The notes below the pieces were generated by a model, which worked only from the letters and a program-made list of their open reading frames with translations, made no database searches and was not told the DNA's origin. This document shows positions 33,280 through 46,200 of a stretch of DNA of 64,000 nucleotides, piece by piece. This DNA comes from Diphasiastrum complanatum (Eukaryota; Streptophyta; Lycopodiopsida; Lycopodiales; Lycopodiaceae), in assembly GCA_029204225.1 (NCBI GenBank), contig CM055097.1:26383039-26447038 (forward strand). Reading direction: 5' to 3'. The position numbers and the translations under genes were made by a program. Each line of letters starts with the position of its first letter. The stretch's first letter is position 1.

Positions 33280-34160
33280 TTTGAGGAGACTATTCCTTTA
33301 ACAACTTTAGTCCAGGGTCGAGTGGAAAGTAACTCGGTTTGCAAGTGGCCATTCCATAATTTTCCAGCACGTTGGTGAGATATCTCTGTTGACTGACGAA
33401 GATCAGTCTGCTGGGTTGAATTCGAAAAATTTCGATTCCAAGACGATAATGGGTTGAACCCATATCAGTCATTTTGTATTTCTAGGCCAGCATGCATTTC
33501 GTATCCTTCATCAGATTTAGACTGTTACTGAATAATAATGTATCATCTACATAGAGAGTAATGATGATGAAAAAATACGATACAGACTTGAAATAAACAT
33601 TTGAGTCTACTGAGTTTGGAATAAAACCATTCTCGATTGGAAATGCGTTGATTTTCCAGGAACCAGGCTCTAGGGGACTGTTTCAGCCCATACAGAGCCT
33701 TGTGGATTTTGCATACAAGGTGTTGTTGTTTACCCTTCAGTTTGTATCCCTCTGGTTGTGACATATAGATTTCTTCTTTGATAATTCTATTGAAGAAAGT
33801 GGTCTGGACATCCCTTTGATGGACTTCGAGATCTGCTACAGCTACAAAGGAGAGTAGTAGTCGGATTGAAACATGCTTGACAACTAGACTGAAGGTTTCA
33901 GAATAATCCAGATCTGGAATCTGGGAATAGCCTTTGGCGACAAGTCTGGCCTTGTATCGATTTAGCCTTTCTTCAACATCATACTTCGTTTTGAATATCC
34001 ATTTGCATGGAATCGGATTTTGATCCTTTGGTAGCTCAGTGACTGTCCATGTTTGATTCTCTATTAGAGAATCAAATTATGTTGTCCATTGTTGCTTTCC
34101 ATTGATCAGCATCAGGTGTTGACATTGCCTCTGAAACTGTGTTCAGTTCCTACACAAAGT
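33280..34160 (-). pseudogene. Copia reverse transcriptase, truncated
   Basis: Minus strand: the start of reverse transcriptase (about 34130-33850, with stops), then IHKALYGLKQSPRAWF (about 33710-33660), then MTDMGSTHYRLGIEIFR and FVSQQRYLTNVLENYG (33472-33370). YVDD is readable near 33555-33535 (LYVDDTLL, another frame). The sequence ends after LDPGLKLLKE at about 33285, so RNase H and the 3' LTR are missing. Confidence 0.85.
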
Positions 34161-34249
34161 AGCAAGTTTGTGGATCATCCATAAATCAGGATGGATGATG
34201 TCTAGATCGGTTCGATCTTCTGAGTTGAACTTCAATCCTCTGATGTGAT

Positions 34250-34900
34250 TCGACCCGTTGAGATTCTTACTCATTTACAGAGTCAATGTTGATTTTCTGC
34301 AGTTGGATCCTTGGATCAAAATTTGGTTGTTCGATCCTTGGGTTAGAATTTTTTGTAGCTTTCCCGTTGTGGTTGATAAACTTGTCTTCCACAAAAACGA
34401 CGTCTCTACTGGTAAAAGCTTTCTGGGTGTCCCAATTGTAGAGCTTGTATGCCTTGTGGTCTAGGGAATAGCCGATGATTGAGTCAGTTGTAGTCATCTA
34501 CTCCATAAGGTTTTTGAAAGTGTTGAAATGACTCGAAACACTATCTGTATCAAACATTCTCAAGGTGAAGAAATTCTTCCTCAAATGAAGTTTGGAGGTG
34601 ACATCCCTGATATCATAAAGAGTTGCTAGGATGTCCTAGCATCCTTAGCAGTCTAAGCAGTAGGTATATGGCTGATTTGGGTATCTTTGATATTGAGAGT
34701 GATCATGGCAAATGTCTTGCCATCTCTCAGTCTCCATTTGGTGATGATGGATGCATCACCTCCTGGTTTGAGTTTTGTGCCATCAACGATGTCCCACAGT
34801 TCTTTGGCTAGTAGTTTGACCTTCATCTTGAACTTCCAGAAATGGTAGTTATCTCCATCGAGTTTGTCAATTAGAGATGAACTAGAAGTCAGATCCATTC
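34250..34900 (-). pseudogene. Copia gag N-terminus fused to post-integrase segment
   Basis: Minus strand: MDLTSSSSLIDKLDGDNYHF and WKFKMKVKLLAKELWDIVDG (34898-34790), then ITLNIKDTQISHIPTA (about 34700), and gag pieces to about 34510. Immediately after comes GYSLDHKAYKLYNWDTQKAF and SRDVVFVEDKF (34470-34380), the segment downstream of integrase. Zinc knuckle, protease and integrase core are deleted. This resembles the deletion at 32253 but in another element and orientation. Confidence 0.8.
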
Positions 34901-35029
34901 TGGGTTCAACGAGATCATTGGTAGAAACAATGATATCGGAATATTGTTGGTTGCATGCTTTCTAGAACGATGTATTGATAGAAACAAAACTGATAATCTG
35001 TAGTAGAAATGTAGATTACTGAACTGCTC

Positions 35030-35360
35030 GCTCTGATACCATGCCAGAAATCGAGAGGTTTAGCTGATATTGGATTAGTAGAGGACTGACACCTACAAAA
35101 ATTGGGTAATCATTATTTCTACTCAACAAAGTCTTCATTATGCTATTGTTGCAATAGATCCAAAGAAATGAATATGTTCTCTCATTTGGCACTAGAATCA
35201 GAAGATCTTTATTTGAAGAGATTTTATAGGAATAAGAAGCTAGAGAGCGTGTGAGATTATGAAAGTTGAATAATAATTTGAATTCAAAACAAGGCCCAAA
35301 TTTGAATTCAGCTTTATCAAAATCCAAACTGTTTTGCAGATATTGCAAATGAACTGGACA
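35030..35360 (-). repeat. Copia primer-binding site and 319-bp 5' LTR
   Basis: The primer site TGGTATCAGAGC (minus, 35030-35041) adjoins an LTR from TGCCAGAAATC (35042) to CTGGACA (35360), whose ends form the short inverted repeat expected. It belongs to the gag and reverse transcriptase remnants to its left. Confidence 0.75.
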
Positions 35361-35489
35361 TTTGTTGAGCTCTCAAATAAAAAAAGCAACAACAGCAACA
35401 ACGACAGTAACAGTATGCTAATGTAGTAGAAGGTCCAAAGACTTTAAAAAAAAAGTCCATGAAGCAGCATTTATGCAAATGACGATTGA

Positions 35490-36146
35490 CAAGATGTCAA
35501 TTCTTGGTATTTAAATTTAGGTACTACTCAGCACATGACAAGCCAACGAAATTGGATTCGTGAGTATAGTCAAGCTACGACTCAAAAGTATGTCTCATTG
35601 GGAAATAGCGGCGATAGCAGCACTCATAGTGTTGATGGTATCGGTAGTGTCAAATTACAATTTTGAGATGGTACTACTTTCATTCCAAATGTTCTTCATG
35701 TTCCAAATGTTATCAAAAATCTATTTTCTATTAGAGGAAACGCTGATTTGGGCCATAAAGTCGAATTTGATTTTAAGACTTGTTCGATATTAGAGAAAAG
35801 TAGAAAGGCACTTGTGTTTGAAAAAAGACAAGATAATCTTTATAAGCTTAATCATTGCAATGCTTCGACTATTCAAGCTCTATCTACTTCTACTTTGGAA
35901 GATAAATATTTACTATGGCATTACAAAATGAGTCATATCAATGTTACTTGTCTTCGAAATATATTAGCAAAGAAAATTGTTAGAGATGTCAACTGCAATA
36001 ATATTTCAGACCGTATAGTTTGTCAAATTTGTGTTCTAGCCAAGCATGCTAGAATTCCTTTCAAGTCTGATTTGCAACACACATCCAAAGGTGTGCTAGA
36101 TATTGTGCACAACGACATATGTAGACCCATGTTGATCAAGCTTTGA
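35490..36146 (+). pseudogene. Copia protease, GAG-pre-integrase and integrase start
   Basis: Plus strand: WYLNLGTTQHMTSQRNW (about 35503-35555), the protease with D-S-G changed to N-L-G, then IPNVLHVPNVIKNLFSI (about 35675-35725). The open frame 35748-36146 gives KYLLWHYKMSHINVTCLRNI, then CQICVLAKHARIPF and LDIVHNDICRP: the H2C2 finger and the first catalytic Asp of integrase. Homology stops there. It is in opposite orientation to the LTR at 35042-35360 and has no LTR of its own. Confidence 0.8.
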
Positions 36147-36267
36147 TGATAGGGAGATTCTTGATCAGATTGTCCTTTCTTTGGCCAACAAAATCCATAA
36201 AAAGGAGATAGATTTGAAAATTTTCAAAAACAATATATATTGGAAAAGCAAAAACATGGAGTGTATA

Positions 36268-37432
<1,165 letters not shown>

Positions 37433-37443
37433 ATCCCCCTTAA

Positions 37444-37640
37444 GCTTAACTCCTAGGATCTTGAATAAAATTGAGCAAGCTACATAATGCAACACGCTTT
37501 TCTCTCGATGGAGGCTTAGTCAAGATATCAGCCAACATATTGACAATAGGACAATAACTTAAATCGACATCCTTATTCTGAAATTTCTCTCTAAGAAAAT
37601 GAATTGAACTTCAATGTGTTTAGTTCTAGAGTGAATTTGT
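37444..37640 (-). pseudogene. Copia RNase H C-terminal end
   Basis: Minus strand: PQIHSRTKHIEVQFIFLREK, then NMLADILTKPPSREK. This is the conserved end of Copia RNase H (H-S-R-T-K-H-I-E and A-D-I-L-T-K-P). It stops about 20 bp before the polypurine tract. The rest of pol is gone. Confidence 0.85.
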
Positions 37641-38059
37641 GGGTTCAGAGATAGAGCAATTGTCGCGGAAGCGAGAGAATATTTTGTGTTCGTCTTCTCT
37701 CTCTCTTCTGATTCGAGAACAATTTTCTGTCTTTGAATTTTCTTTTCGTGCGAAAGCTCTTACAGGATCCCAGACACGCGACTACGCATCACAGAACACA
37801 TTCTATTCTAGCAATCAAGACACACAACACAAGATAAAGAGATACACGAAAATAGAGCGACTATATTATCAGTTTGGTTTTGGAGCGAGATCGTCAATGT
37901 CTCGCTCGTTGGCGGATTGACACTCTGCTCTTATGCTGTGTTCTGCTCATTGGCAGACTTTCATGCACAACTATGATATTTTTGCTTTCTTACTCTATTC
38001 GCTACATCTCTTACAGATCTCTGTATCCACTCTCTTCTTGTTATGATCCAGAGAGCTGT

Positions 38060-38350
38060 CTGGACCTATTCGACCATCTGGTTTGAACTTCGGTCTTTTG
38101 ATGTGTGTTGACTCGTTGAGGTTCTGCTTCATTGTCTGAGTCAGTGTCACTTATTTGCAGTTGAATCCTTGGATTGGAATTTGGGTGCTCGATCCCTGGT
38201 CGTATTTGTCAGCAGCTTTTTCCTTGTGGTCGATGAACTGGTCTTCCACAAAAATGACATCTCTACTGGTGAATGCCTTCTTAGTATCCAAATTATAGAC
38301 CTTGTATGCCTTGTGATATGGGGAATAGCCGATAAAAATTGTTTTTCTGC
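38060..38350 (-). pseudogene. Copia post-integrase fragment
   Basis: The nucleotide sequence matches 34290-34480 (same order of words, for example TCTTCCACAAAAA.GAC.TC). On the minus strand it again spells, with damage, the segment around R-D-V-x-F that follows integrase. No other domain is attached. Confidence 0.7.
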
Positions 38351-38670
38351 TTTTGTCAAAATGTGCTATGACTACTTAATCAATGAGCTATATATCACTA
38401 CTGTAAACTCATGAAGCAACAAAGAATAATTATTGTTTGACCAAATTTCAACTAGCAATATTGCAATATCTTGTAAACAAAATCTGTGATTGATGAGCTT
38501 GGAAGTGCAATGAACTTATCAAATGTCAAAAATATGTAGAATCCCATTTAGCATTTCAACAAAATATGAAATATCCTAAAATGGCTTTGCAATAACTTCA
38601 CTTGTAGTAAGTCAAAATGGATGTTAACACTAGAGCACTTTTGGAGATACATTTGGGTATATGCAAACAA

Positions 38671-38905
38671 AAATGCATGTCTAAGCCATTCTATGTTTTT
38701 AGCACATAATGGAGTAGCAAACTCTCGAAGCTCAATTTTGTCAATCAGATGGAAAAGTGGACTTGCACATGCATTTGCACCTTTGCACACAAAAATGCAT
38801 GTCTAACCCATTCTTAGTTTTTAGCAAATGATGGAGTAGGGAACTCTCAAAGCTCAGTTTTGTCAATCACTTGGAAAGTGGACTTGCACATGCATTTGTA
38901 CCTTT
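38671..38905. repeat. Two tandem units of about 122 bp
   Basis: AAATGCATGTCTAA recurs at 38671 and 38793. The following TTTTTAGCA..TGATGGAGTAG, CTCAGTTTTGTCAATCA and GTGGACTTGCACATGCAT words repeat in step. Not coding. Confidence 0.85.
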
Positions 38906-40219
38906 GATGGCTAAGAAAAAAGTTCCCCGTGCTAACAGAAATTGGATTTTGAAAATATACCATATTACAAGACAATGACTGCAAATGATGAGTATTTAAA
39001 TCCTGACACGAGACTAAAACCCAATATAATATTTTCAACACACCACATGAGAAATTGAACCTCATAGCTCCAACGATAGGGAACAGGGTTCCAAACAATT
39101 GACAAGATCCTTCACTGCTCCTCAAGGAGTCAAGCACCTTCAGCCCCTTCATTGCAGTTCATTCTTGCCTCTTTGTGGATATCAAAGCAGAAGTCAAGTG
39201 CTCATACTCCACTTCTCACACTTTGAAATGGATGACGGACGGATGAATTACAGGTATCACATACAAACAAAAACAGTAAAACTGGAGATTATATATGGCT
39301 TAAACAAGGTTAATGGGGCACCAACACATTTATGCTAGCTTCACTAATGTGGTTACTAATGGGGCAACAAACCATCTTTGAATTTAATTCAAAATTTCAC
39401 TAAACCGATGGCACCATTGAAAGAGTCACAAGAATGGTCAAACTGGCTCTTGATGTTCTAGCCAGCAGGCCCAAGGATATCCTTGGTCAGGAAAGGCCTT
39501 TGATCAATGAGAAGTGATGGATGCTGAAATGATTAGACAATAAACGATAGATTACAAGTAGCTACATTGACGGCCTCACAAGCTACTTTGACCCAGCTAC
39601 ATATCTAAGATGGTCTCACAAGCTACTTTGACCGAGCTAAATATCTAAGAAAACTTCATGAAGTGCTAAAAAAAATGTGAAATTTCTATTTACTTCTTCC
39701 ACTAGACATCGATGCATGTTAGCTTCACATCACTTGCATCATAACACCTAGTCGATAACTGTTTTAGGGCTTGGCGAGTGTATTCTGGATTGTTTCTCTT
39801 TTATAAAAAGACCCCATTATTGCAAATACCAAACTAGAATTCTGTGATTGATTTATAACCATGTCACCTTGATGCATAAATGCATATTTGCTGCTTCCTG
39901 ATCATCTTCATTCATTGCAGAGCAGATTTGCTGCAATAAGAATTAGGATTGAGATAGGTAGGCCCTAAAATTCATCTTTCCTAACAGGAAAACAATGCTT
40001 ATAAGGATAATTTATAATATGTAAATCATGGAATATTAGAGAAGACCTGGAAAAGTGCAAATGAATAATAAGAGAAGACACTATAGCACATATCATTTTA
40101 CAGGGCACAGGATGAATTAATGAGACCATTTGAGAAGTTCAATAGGCAATTATATATTTCAATAAGTTGAAAGGAATGTACAATGAGCTCTTCTCTCGCT
40201 GGCACAAGCAAGTCCAGTT
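38906..40219. other. 3' flank of the acyltransferase gene; no other feature
   Basis: AT-rich DNA. The region just left of 40220 should hold the 3' UTR of the minus-strand gene. No reliable poly(A) signal could be chosen. Confidence 0.4.
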
Positions 40220-43200
40220 TTATGGTTCGAATGTTGGTGCTTGCCGAGTCCAACCCCATGAAGCCTCATAAACCAATCTTGGAACCATATTTCTATAAGG
40301 ATCAAAATTTCTCTTCTCAATCAAGTATTGAAGGCCTGCTTCAACTTCACCTTTTACTTGCAAATATGCAGATTGTGCATTCTCCTTGTCTAGAAACTCC
40401 TTCTCCCTCCCTGCAAACAGCATCGTCCAGATTATAGACATTGAGATCATGCTGGTGTACCTATAACCAAACTAAACAATGCCACAGGCATCATAGAGAA
40501 AACACATAGCTCTGGTGCAAATAGAGTGGGAAACTGTATTCTACAGAACCTTCCAATTGCTACTTTGATACGACAGAACAACCAGATAAGATATTGGAAT
40601 ATCCAGCTGCGACGACTGATCTATAACTTGCATCACAGCACAGCAAGAAACTGAGCTGTATAAGTGCCAGTGAAGTTCATGTAAGCATTAAGAGCATCTT
40701 CCAGTGCTACTGAGTTGCGTAAGCTGTAGAAGGGCCCATCTCGGTATATCCATTGCATATCATGATTGCAGCTACTTGCAAACTTTAGAAATCATGAAGT
40801 CATTTCATAAATTTTCTGCATCTTATATTTCTATGATGAATGCTGAACTTTGAAGTGACCAAAGAGTAAAGATACATGCTGTATTCCTGGCATAACTGGA
40901 CAACTGGCTGAAACCTGTCCTCTTGTTAAAATGGTCCACTTACCTCGAAGTTCACTGAGACAGTCTGATTAAAAGGTCAGCCTTTTTTGTGGTTGCCTGG
41001 GCTGAAATTCTAACTGCTCTCATGTTGCACCTTGCAGTCAATCATCTTATCCTACTTTATGCAAGTATTGCAAACAACGGTAGAGGTATGAATAAAGGAC
41101 TTGGTCGCACATTATGGATTGGTTTGAAACTGCTTAGGTATAGACTTCAGGGTGATTCAAAGTGAAGTTTAAAGCTTTCCCACAGTGCAGACGAGGGCTT
41201 CTCCTTAAAAAAATACATTCAAGAGCCAAAGCAAGAACCTGAGGTTTTCAATCGATATAAAGAAATTGGCATGGGCCCACAACACCAGATCAAACTAGAA
41301 GGAATCTCTGAACTAGGTATTCTCACCATGCAGTTTATTTGGAAATTGGCACCTTATTAAACCACAGTTATGCAAAACAAGCTACCCATAATTCAAGAAC
41401 GTATAGCTATGAGTAAGTTTGAAAGCTTGTGCATCCATAGAACTCAAACTAGACTATTATCATGAAAACTCTAAAGGTTATATGGTACATATGTTTGACT
41501 AGCTAGATTGAAATTCTTCTCACCAATGAAGTCTAAACATGTGTTAAATAGATGAATAGCTATATGTTTGCAACTTTGCACTATAAGACATCCTACATTA
41601 AAAAAGTGAGATGCATAACAATGAAAATGAAATCAAAGCTGCAATGCACATCATAGGTCTCTCTTACTGTTGAAGAAAGGCCAAAAGTTTTGAAACAATT
41701 GGTCACATAAAGATCAGTCTTCAGAATCTCTTTTCAGGCTAGAAAGATGAATGGGGAAGGTCAAACTTCAGGGCCCAGTTGAAAGATCTAATTTCTGCAT
41801 ACCTTTTTGGAAATCATCATGAATTAAGTGTGCAGGGTTCATACTATTTAACACTTTTCATTCCAAGAAAGAGGCATCAATTTGCCTATTACATTAAATA
41901 TTATAAGGACATTGAAAAGCTTCACTTATGAGCGTAGTTATGGACACATAATTAGGATATGGGATATTACTGATACCAAAGGGGCTTCTAGGCATCCCAA
42001 AATATTAGTTCACAACGTTAGGTCCATTTATTATGTTTTATGGTCATTTGGACCATTTCTACGTATTTGCCATGTTTTTAGGACAAAGGTAGCCTAGACA
42101 TTCGTGCTATGGAAACCGTACCCTAACCTCAAGTGTACTCCAACTGGTGTAAGTAGGATCTTTCTCCTGTAGTATGAAAATTGATGGCTTGGAGACTTGA
42201 GAGTTCTTTGTAAGAGAATCTGTGGGGGGCCATTGTTGTAGAAGGATATGATATTCATCTTATATTTAGCTGAGGGTTGATTATATTGAGATTGTAGTTG
42301 GAGATTAATCTGCAATTTGTAGTTATGTTCTGTTCAGAGTTGCAGCGGATCACGATCCGCTGCAAAAACATTCCGGATCACGCGATCCGGAATGTCAGCG
42401 ATCCGCGACCTGGATCGCGAAATTATTATTATTATTTTTTTTGTGGAAAAAGACTAATGGCCAATTTTTGTTTTGATAGTTTAATACTAACTAAACCCTG
42501 ACATGATGGAATGATTACAATCCAAGATTGGGGTTGAAACAACTATAAACTTTGTTACAAATGGCATATCAACGAAGATTAGAGACTCCCGACACAGAGA
42601 ACTCTCACACATGACCGTTCGAAGGGATGCTTATGCTTATGCTTCTGAGATGGGTGCTTATGCTTCATAATTGTTGTCGGTTTGCTGCCATTTAATACTG
42701 TTCCATGTGATTTCATTTCACATAATAAAAAAATAGAGATGTTCAATAAAGAATCACTTAATGGCCCAAAATTGGACCACACTCCTCTTGGAACTCTGAG
42801 CAAACTAGATAAGTGAATTGGTCTTGAAAACACCTTTAATCTGATACCCATATTGGCACCCAAACAAATTTTTTTTTGCGTCCCGGGAAACCCTAATTGG
42901 ATTTTCCGGATCGCGTTCCGGAACGGAACCTGCAACTCTGTTACATTGATGATCTGACGTGGATGTGTCCTTAACTTGGCAGCAGGTCTTCTTTTGTGCA
43001 GGGAAACACGTTTTTGGACTTTTCAAGGTGGGCACCAGCACTAAAGACCATTTTTCAGCTGATCAAGAAGTATTTTACTTTTGGTGGCTGCCCAAAGCTA
43101 AGTCATAATTGACATATTTGGAGCTACTTCAGACCTGATTTCATCGATGTCTGCACATCCTTTCGTTGTCCCAAAACAGATGCCTTTGGGTATATTTTGT

Positions 43201-46200
43201 GCTACTTTTGGCCATAAGCTTATGAGTACGTTGTAGTTGTTGGCCAATTCTGTTTAAATTTTGCTACATTTTGGTTGTTGACTCTAAGAAGCAGAAGTAT
43301 TGCTTGTTTCAAGCTTCTTTTGGCCATCTTCCTTGTGTTTATGATACCTGTCATTGTCCATAAAATTAACCAGTATTAAATGTGCTTAACCAGATACAAC
43401 ACCGCTTCTTCAGAGCTACTGTTGGCAACTCTTGGTGCACTTTACATTGTATTTAATTTTGTATGTTACCAGCAGTAGTACCCAGGGGTTATTATTTTTC
43501 TCTTGTATGTCCCTTCCCATGCACAGTCAGAATCGAACTCCAAACCTTCAGAAGAAGAAAGATGTTAAGCATTGGGCCACATTTTGGCAACATCCAGAGT
43601 TCAACATATTGTACCTTCTAGAGTCTGTCCCACATCATTTCCAAGCACCCCCATAAGACATGCAGGGCCAATTCTGCCTTCTATATTGGACTTGTGATCC
43701 TGTTACAACATCAGTACAGAGCTCAAATCCTTGTTGAGCATGTTGAGGCTTTTTCTTTCACATAGTAATTGGAAATCAGACACTGGTTGCAGGAATGGCT
43801 GCTTCTCAGCTTCCTACACTACCTAAACTTGCAACTATCTTAGCTAGTGACTTACATCAAGCAGTAGGTTTTCAATAGCTACTTTGTTGGATTTTTGCTT
43901 TGCCATAGTTGTTACGGTGTCTCAATTCACCTTATGGCCTTTGTATCATACATGCATTCCTTTGTACTCCGATGGGTTGTCTCATCTTTTATCAATGAAA
44001 ACAGAAAGTTTCTTCTTGCCATCCTTTACGGAGGTCTCTTTTGTGATCTTTACACCCGGTTCAATGGCCGTAAAATCATCGCAAGCCCATTACAGTCATT
44101 TTACCGGGTGCAAAGGTCACCAAAAAAGACCTTTCCCCAATACCTTATGTTTTATAAATTAGTAAGCAATTTGCTTCTTTAGCACATCCATCTAACATGA
44201 GAAAACTCGGGATGACACCCTCACAATTAGGTTCTCCCTGCCCATGAAAGTGCTCTGAGACCAAGTACTGAACATGAGTACAACATATCACAAAAGCAGA
44301 AACTTGCAATCAATTACTCTTTCTCCACAGATGAGCAAAGCACGATCCAGAATAGAATGTTGCAGTGCCCTTGTACAAAGAATCATTCTACCAGGTTCTC
44401 TGTCGTCTAAGCACTGAGAGACTCCAAAAACACAACTTAATATGAGCCCAACACGAGGCTTTTCTTAGCCTCCTATGGCACCCCATGCCCTACAAGACTG
44501 TAATCGAGGCCTTATCCAAATGACTAAGATGGCCTCACACTTACTTGCAGCTAATGCATTGAATTATAAAATAACAGGCCCCAATTGAAGATAACATCAT
44601 ATGATTCATGTCCTTAACTGCAAACAAAAAACTTATCAACCTTACCTGCAGTATGGAATGGCCTTCCAAACAAGATATAAAGACGTCCAGGTATTTTTGG
44701 ACCAAGTATTGGCATATAAAAGGGTTGCTTTGAAACCTCTCCATCAGAATCAGGCCTGCTCATAAGCCAGGTAGACATTAGAATGAGAAGAATAGAAATC
44801 AGAATTGTAGGACATGGTGGTGCTCCAATTACACACATTAGGTCACAAATAAGATGAGAAACATATCAAGGGTAACATAAGTGCCAGAAGGCACACTGCT
44901 TTGAAACAGGTTATTGATATGGACTTGCAATTTTTAGAAGGCTTACCGTATGGACTGTACATCAAGAATTAATGCGGATCTGAGAATAGGATTTCGTTGC
45001 AGATCGTTATAGTCTGCTATAAGCTGTAAAAAAAACAAGATGCCTTCACAGTTAGCAAAGTAGAGCCTTTTGCAAAAGTATATTGGCTTTATAAGTTCAT
45101 GAAGTCTCTTTCAAAAACCCATTGTAGCTAGGAAGTGAGGACTAATACATTAAATATAGTCCATAAAGGAAACCACCTTTCCATTTTTTCTGTTATGAAT
45201 TACAAAAAGTGCTATATTTTGAAAATATACTCTAATTTTCAAAAGTACAATCTAAATATCATTCATTACTAACCTCAACTAGATTCACGCACGCAGACAT
45301 ATCGTTCATGATGCACAAACACTTATTGATAAAAGTCTTAGTATCATATTCAGGAGGAAGATGTCATGATCAAATAAGAATCACCTAATGGGTTTGCATA
45401 TCTCAATGGCAATGCTTTACTAATATTTGCAAATATACAGGAATGAGGACAAACACCCATGACATGCTCATATAGTGATGAAATTGGCAAATGTTGACTA
45501 TGAATACTTTTCAAACATTCTAGGATTTGAGCACATCATAGCCGTTTTGTTAAAACAAATTCACTAAGTGATTTGTGTTATATACACGGTGTGTTACTTC
45601 ATGTTGGAACATAAAGCTTGCAGTGTTTTGAATTTTCTTTGCAAACCTTTTCCTTTGAAATGTACAACAGAAGTGCTTGTTTCCTGCAAATTTGACAAAA
45701 ATGTTAAATGAAACCCAAACCTACATGCATGTCTGAGTTGTCGGATGAAAGCAAATTGCCACACTTTGTATGCTCACCATATAGATACCCATTTCGTAGC
45801 TTTCGATACAAAATGTGGTAGGTAATTTTCATATATCAAAAAGTTAACAAAAAATTATCATTTTATCTTATTTTTCTTAGCGCATAAAAAAATGTTCCAG
45901 AAACCTTTTTTTCTAGACTTTTTTCCAGCGTTCTGTACGTCCTCATTCAGTACACTACGGGACTATGCCTTGGCCCTTGATATATAACCAGTCTCCGCTG
46001 AATTATTCAGTTCATGTACTTCAGATGTGCAAGACAGCATATAGAGGGCAACACATAAACATAGCAGTTCTAAAGCAGGCATTTACTATGAATGTCCAAA
46101 GTAAAACAATATGAGTCCCGTGACCATGCATATTTACAGTATCCAATTTGTTTTCTTGTGTTACAGACTAACCATTTTCTGAAAAAGTTTGACCAGAGAT

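Noticed and set aside
42579-43041. Minus-strand frames of 118 and 78 codons
   Set aside because: They span the end of the 42335-42940 TIR element and intron DNA and show no protein family features.
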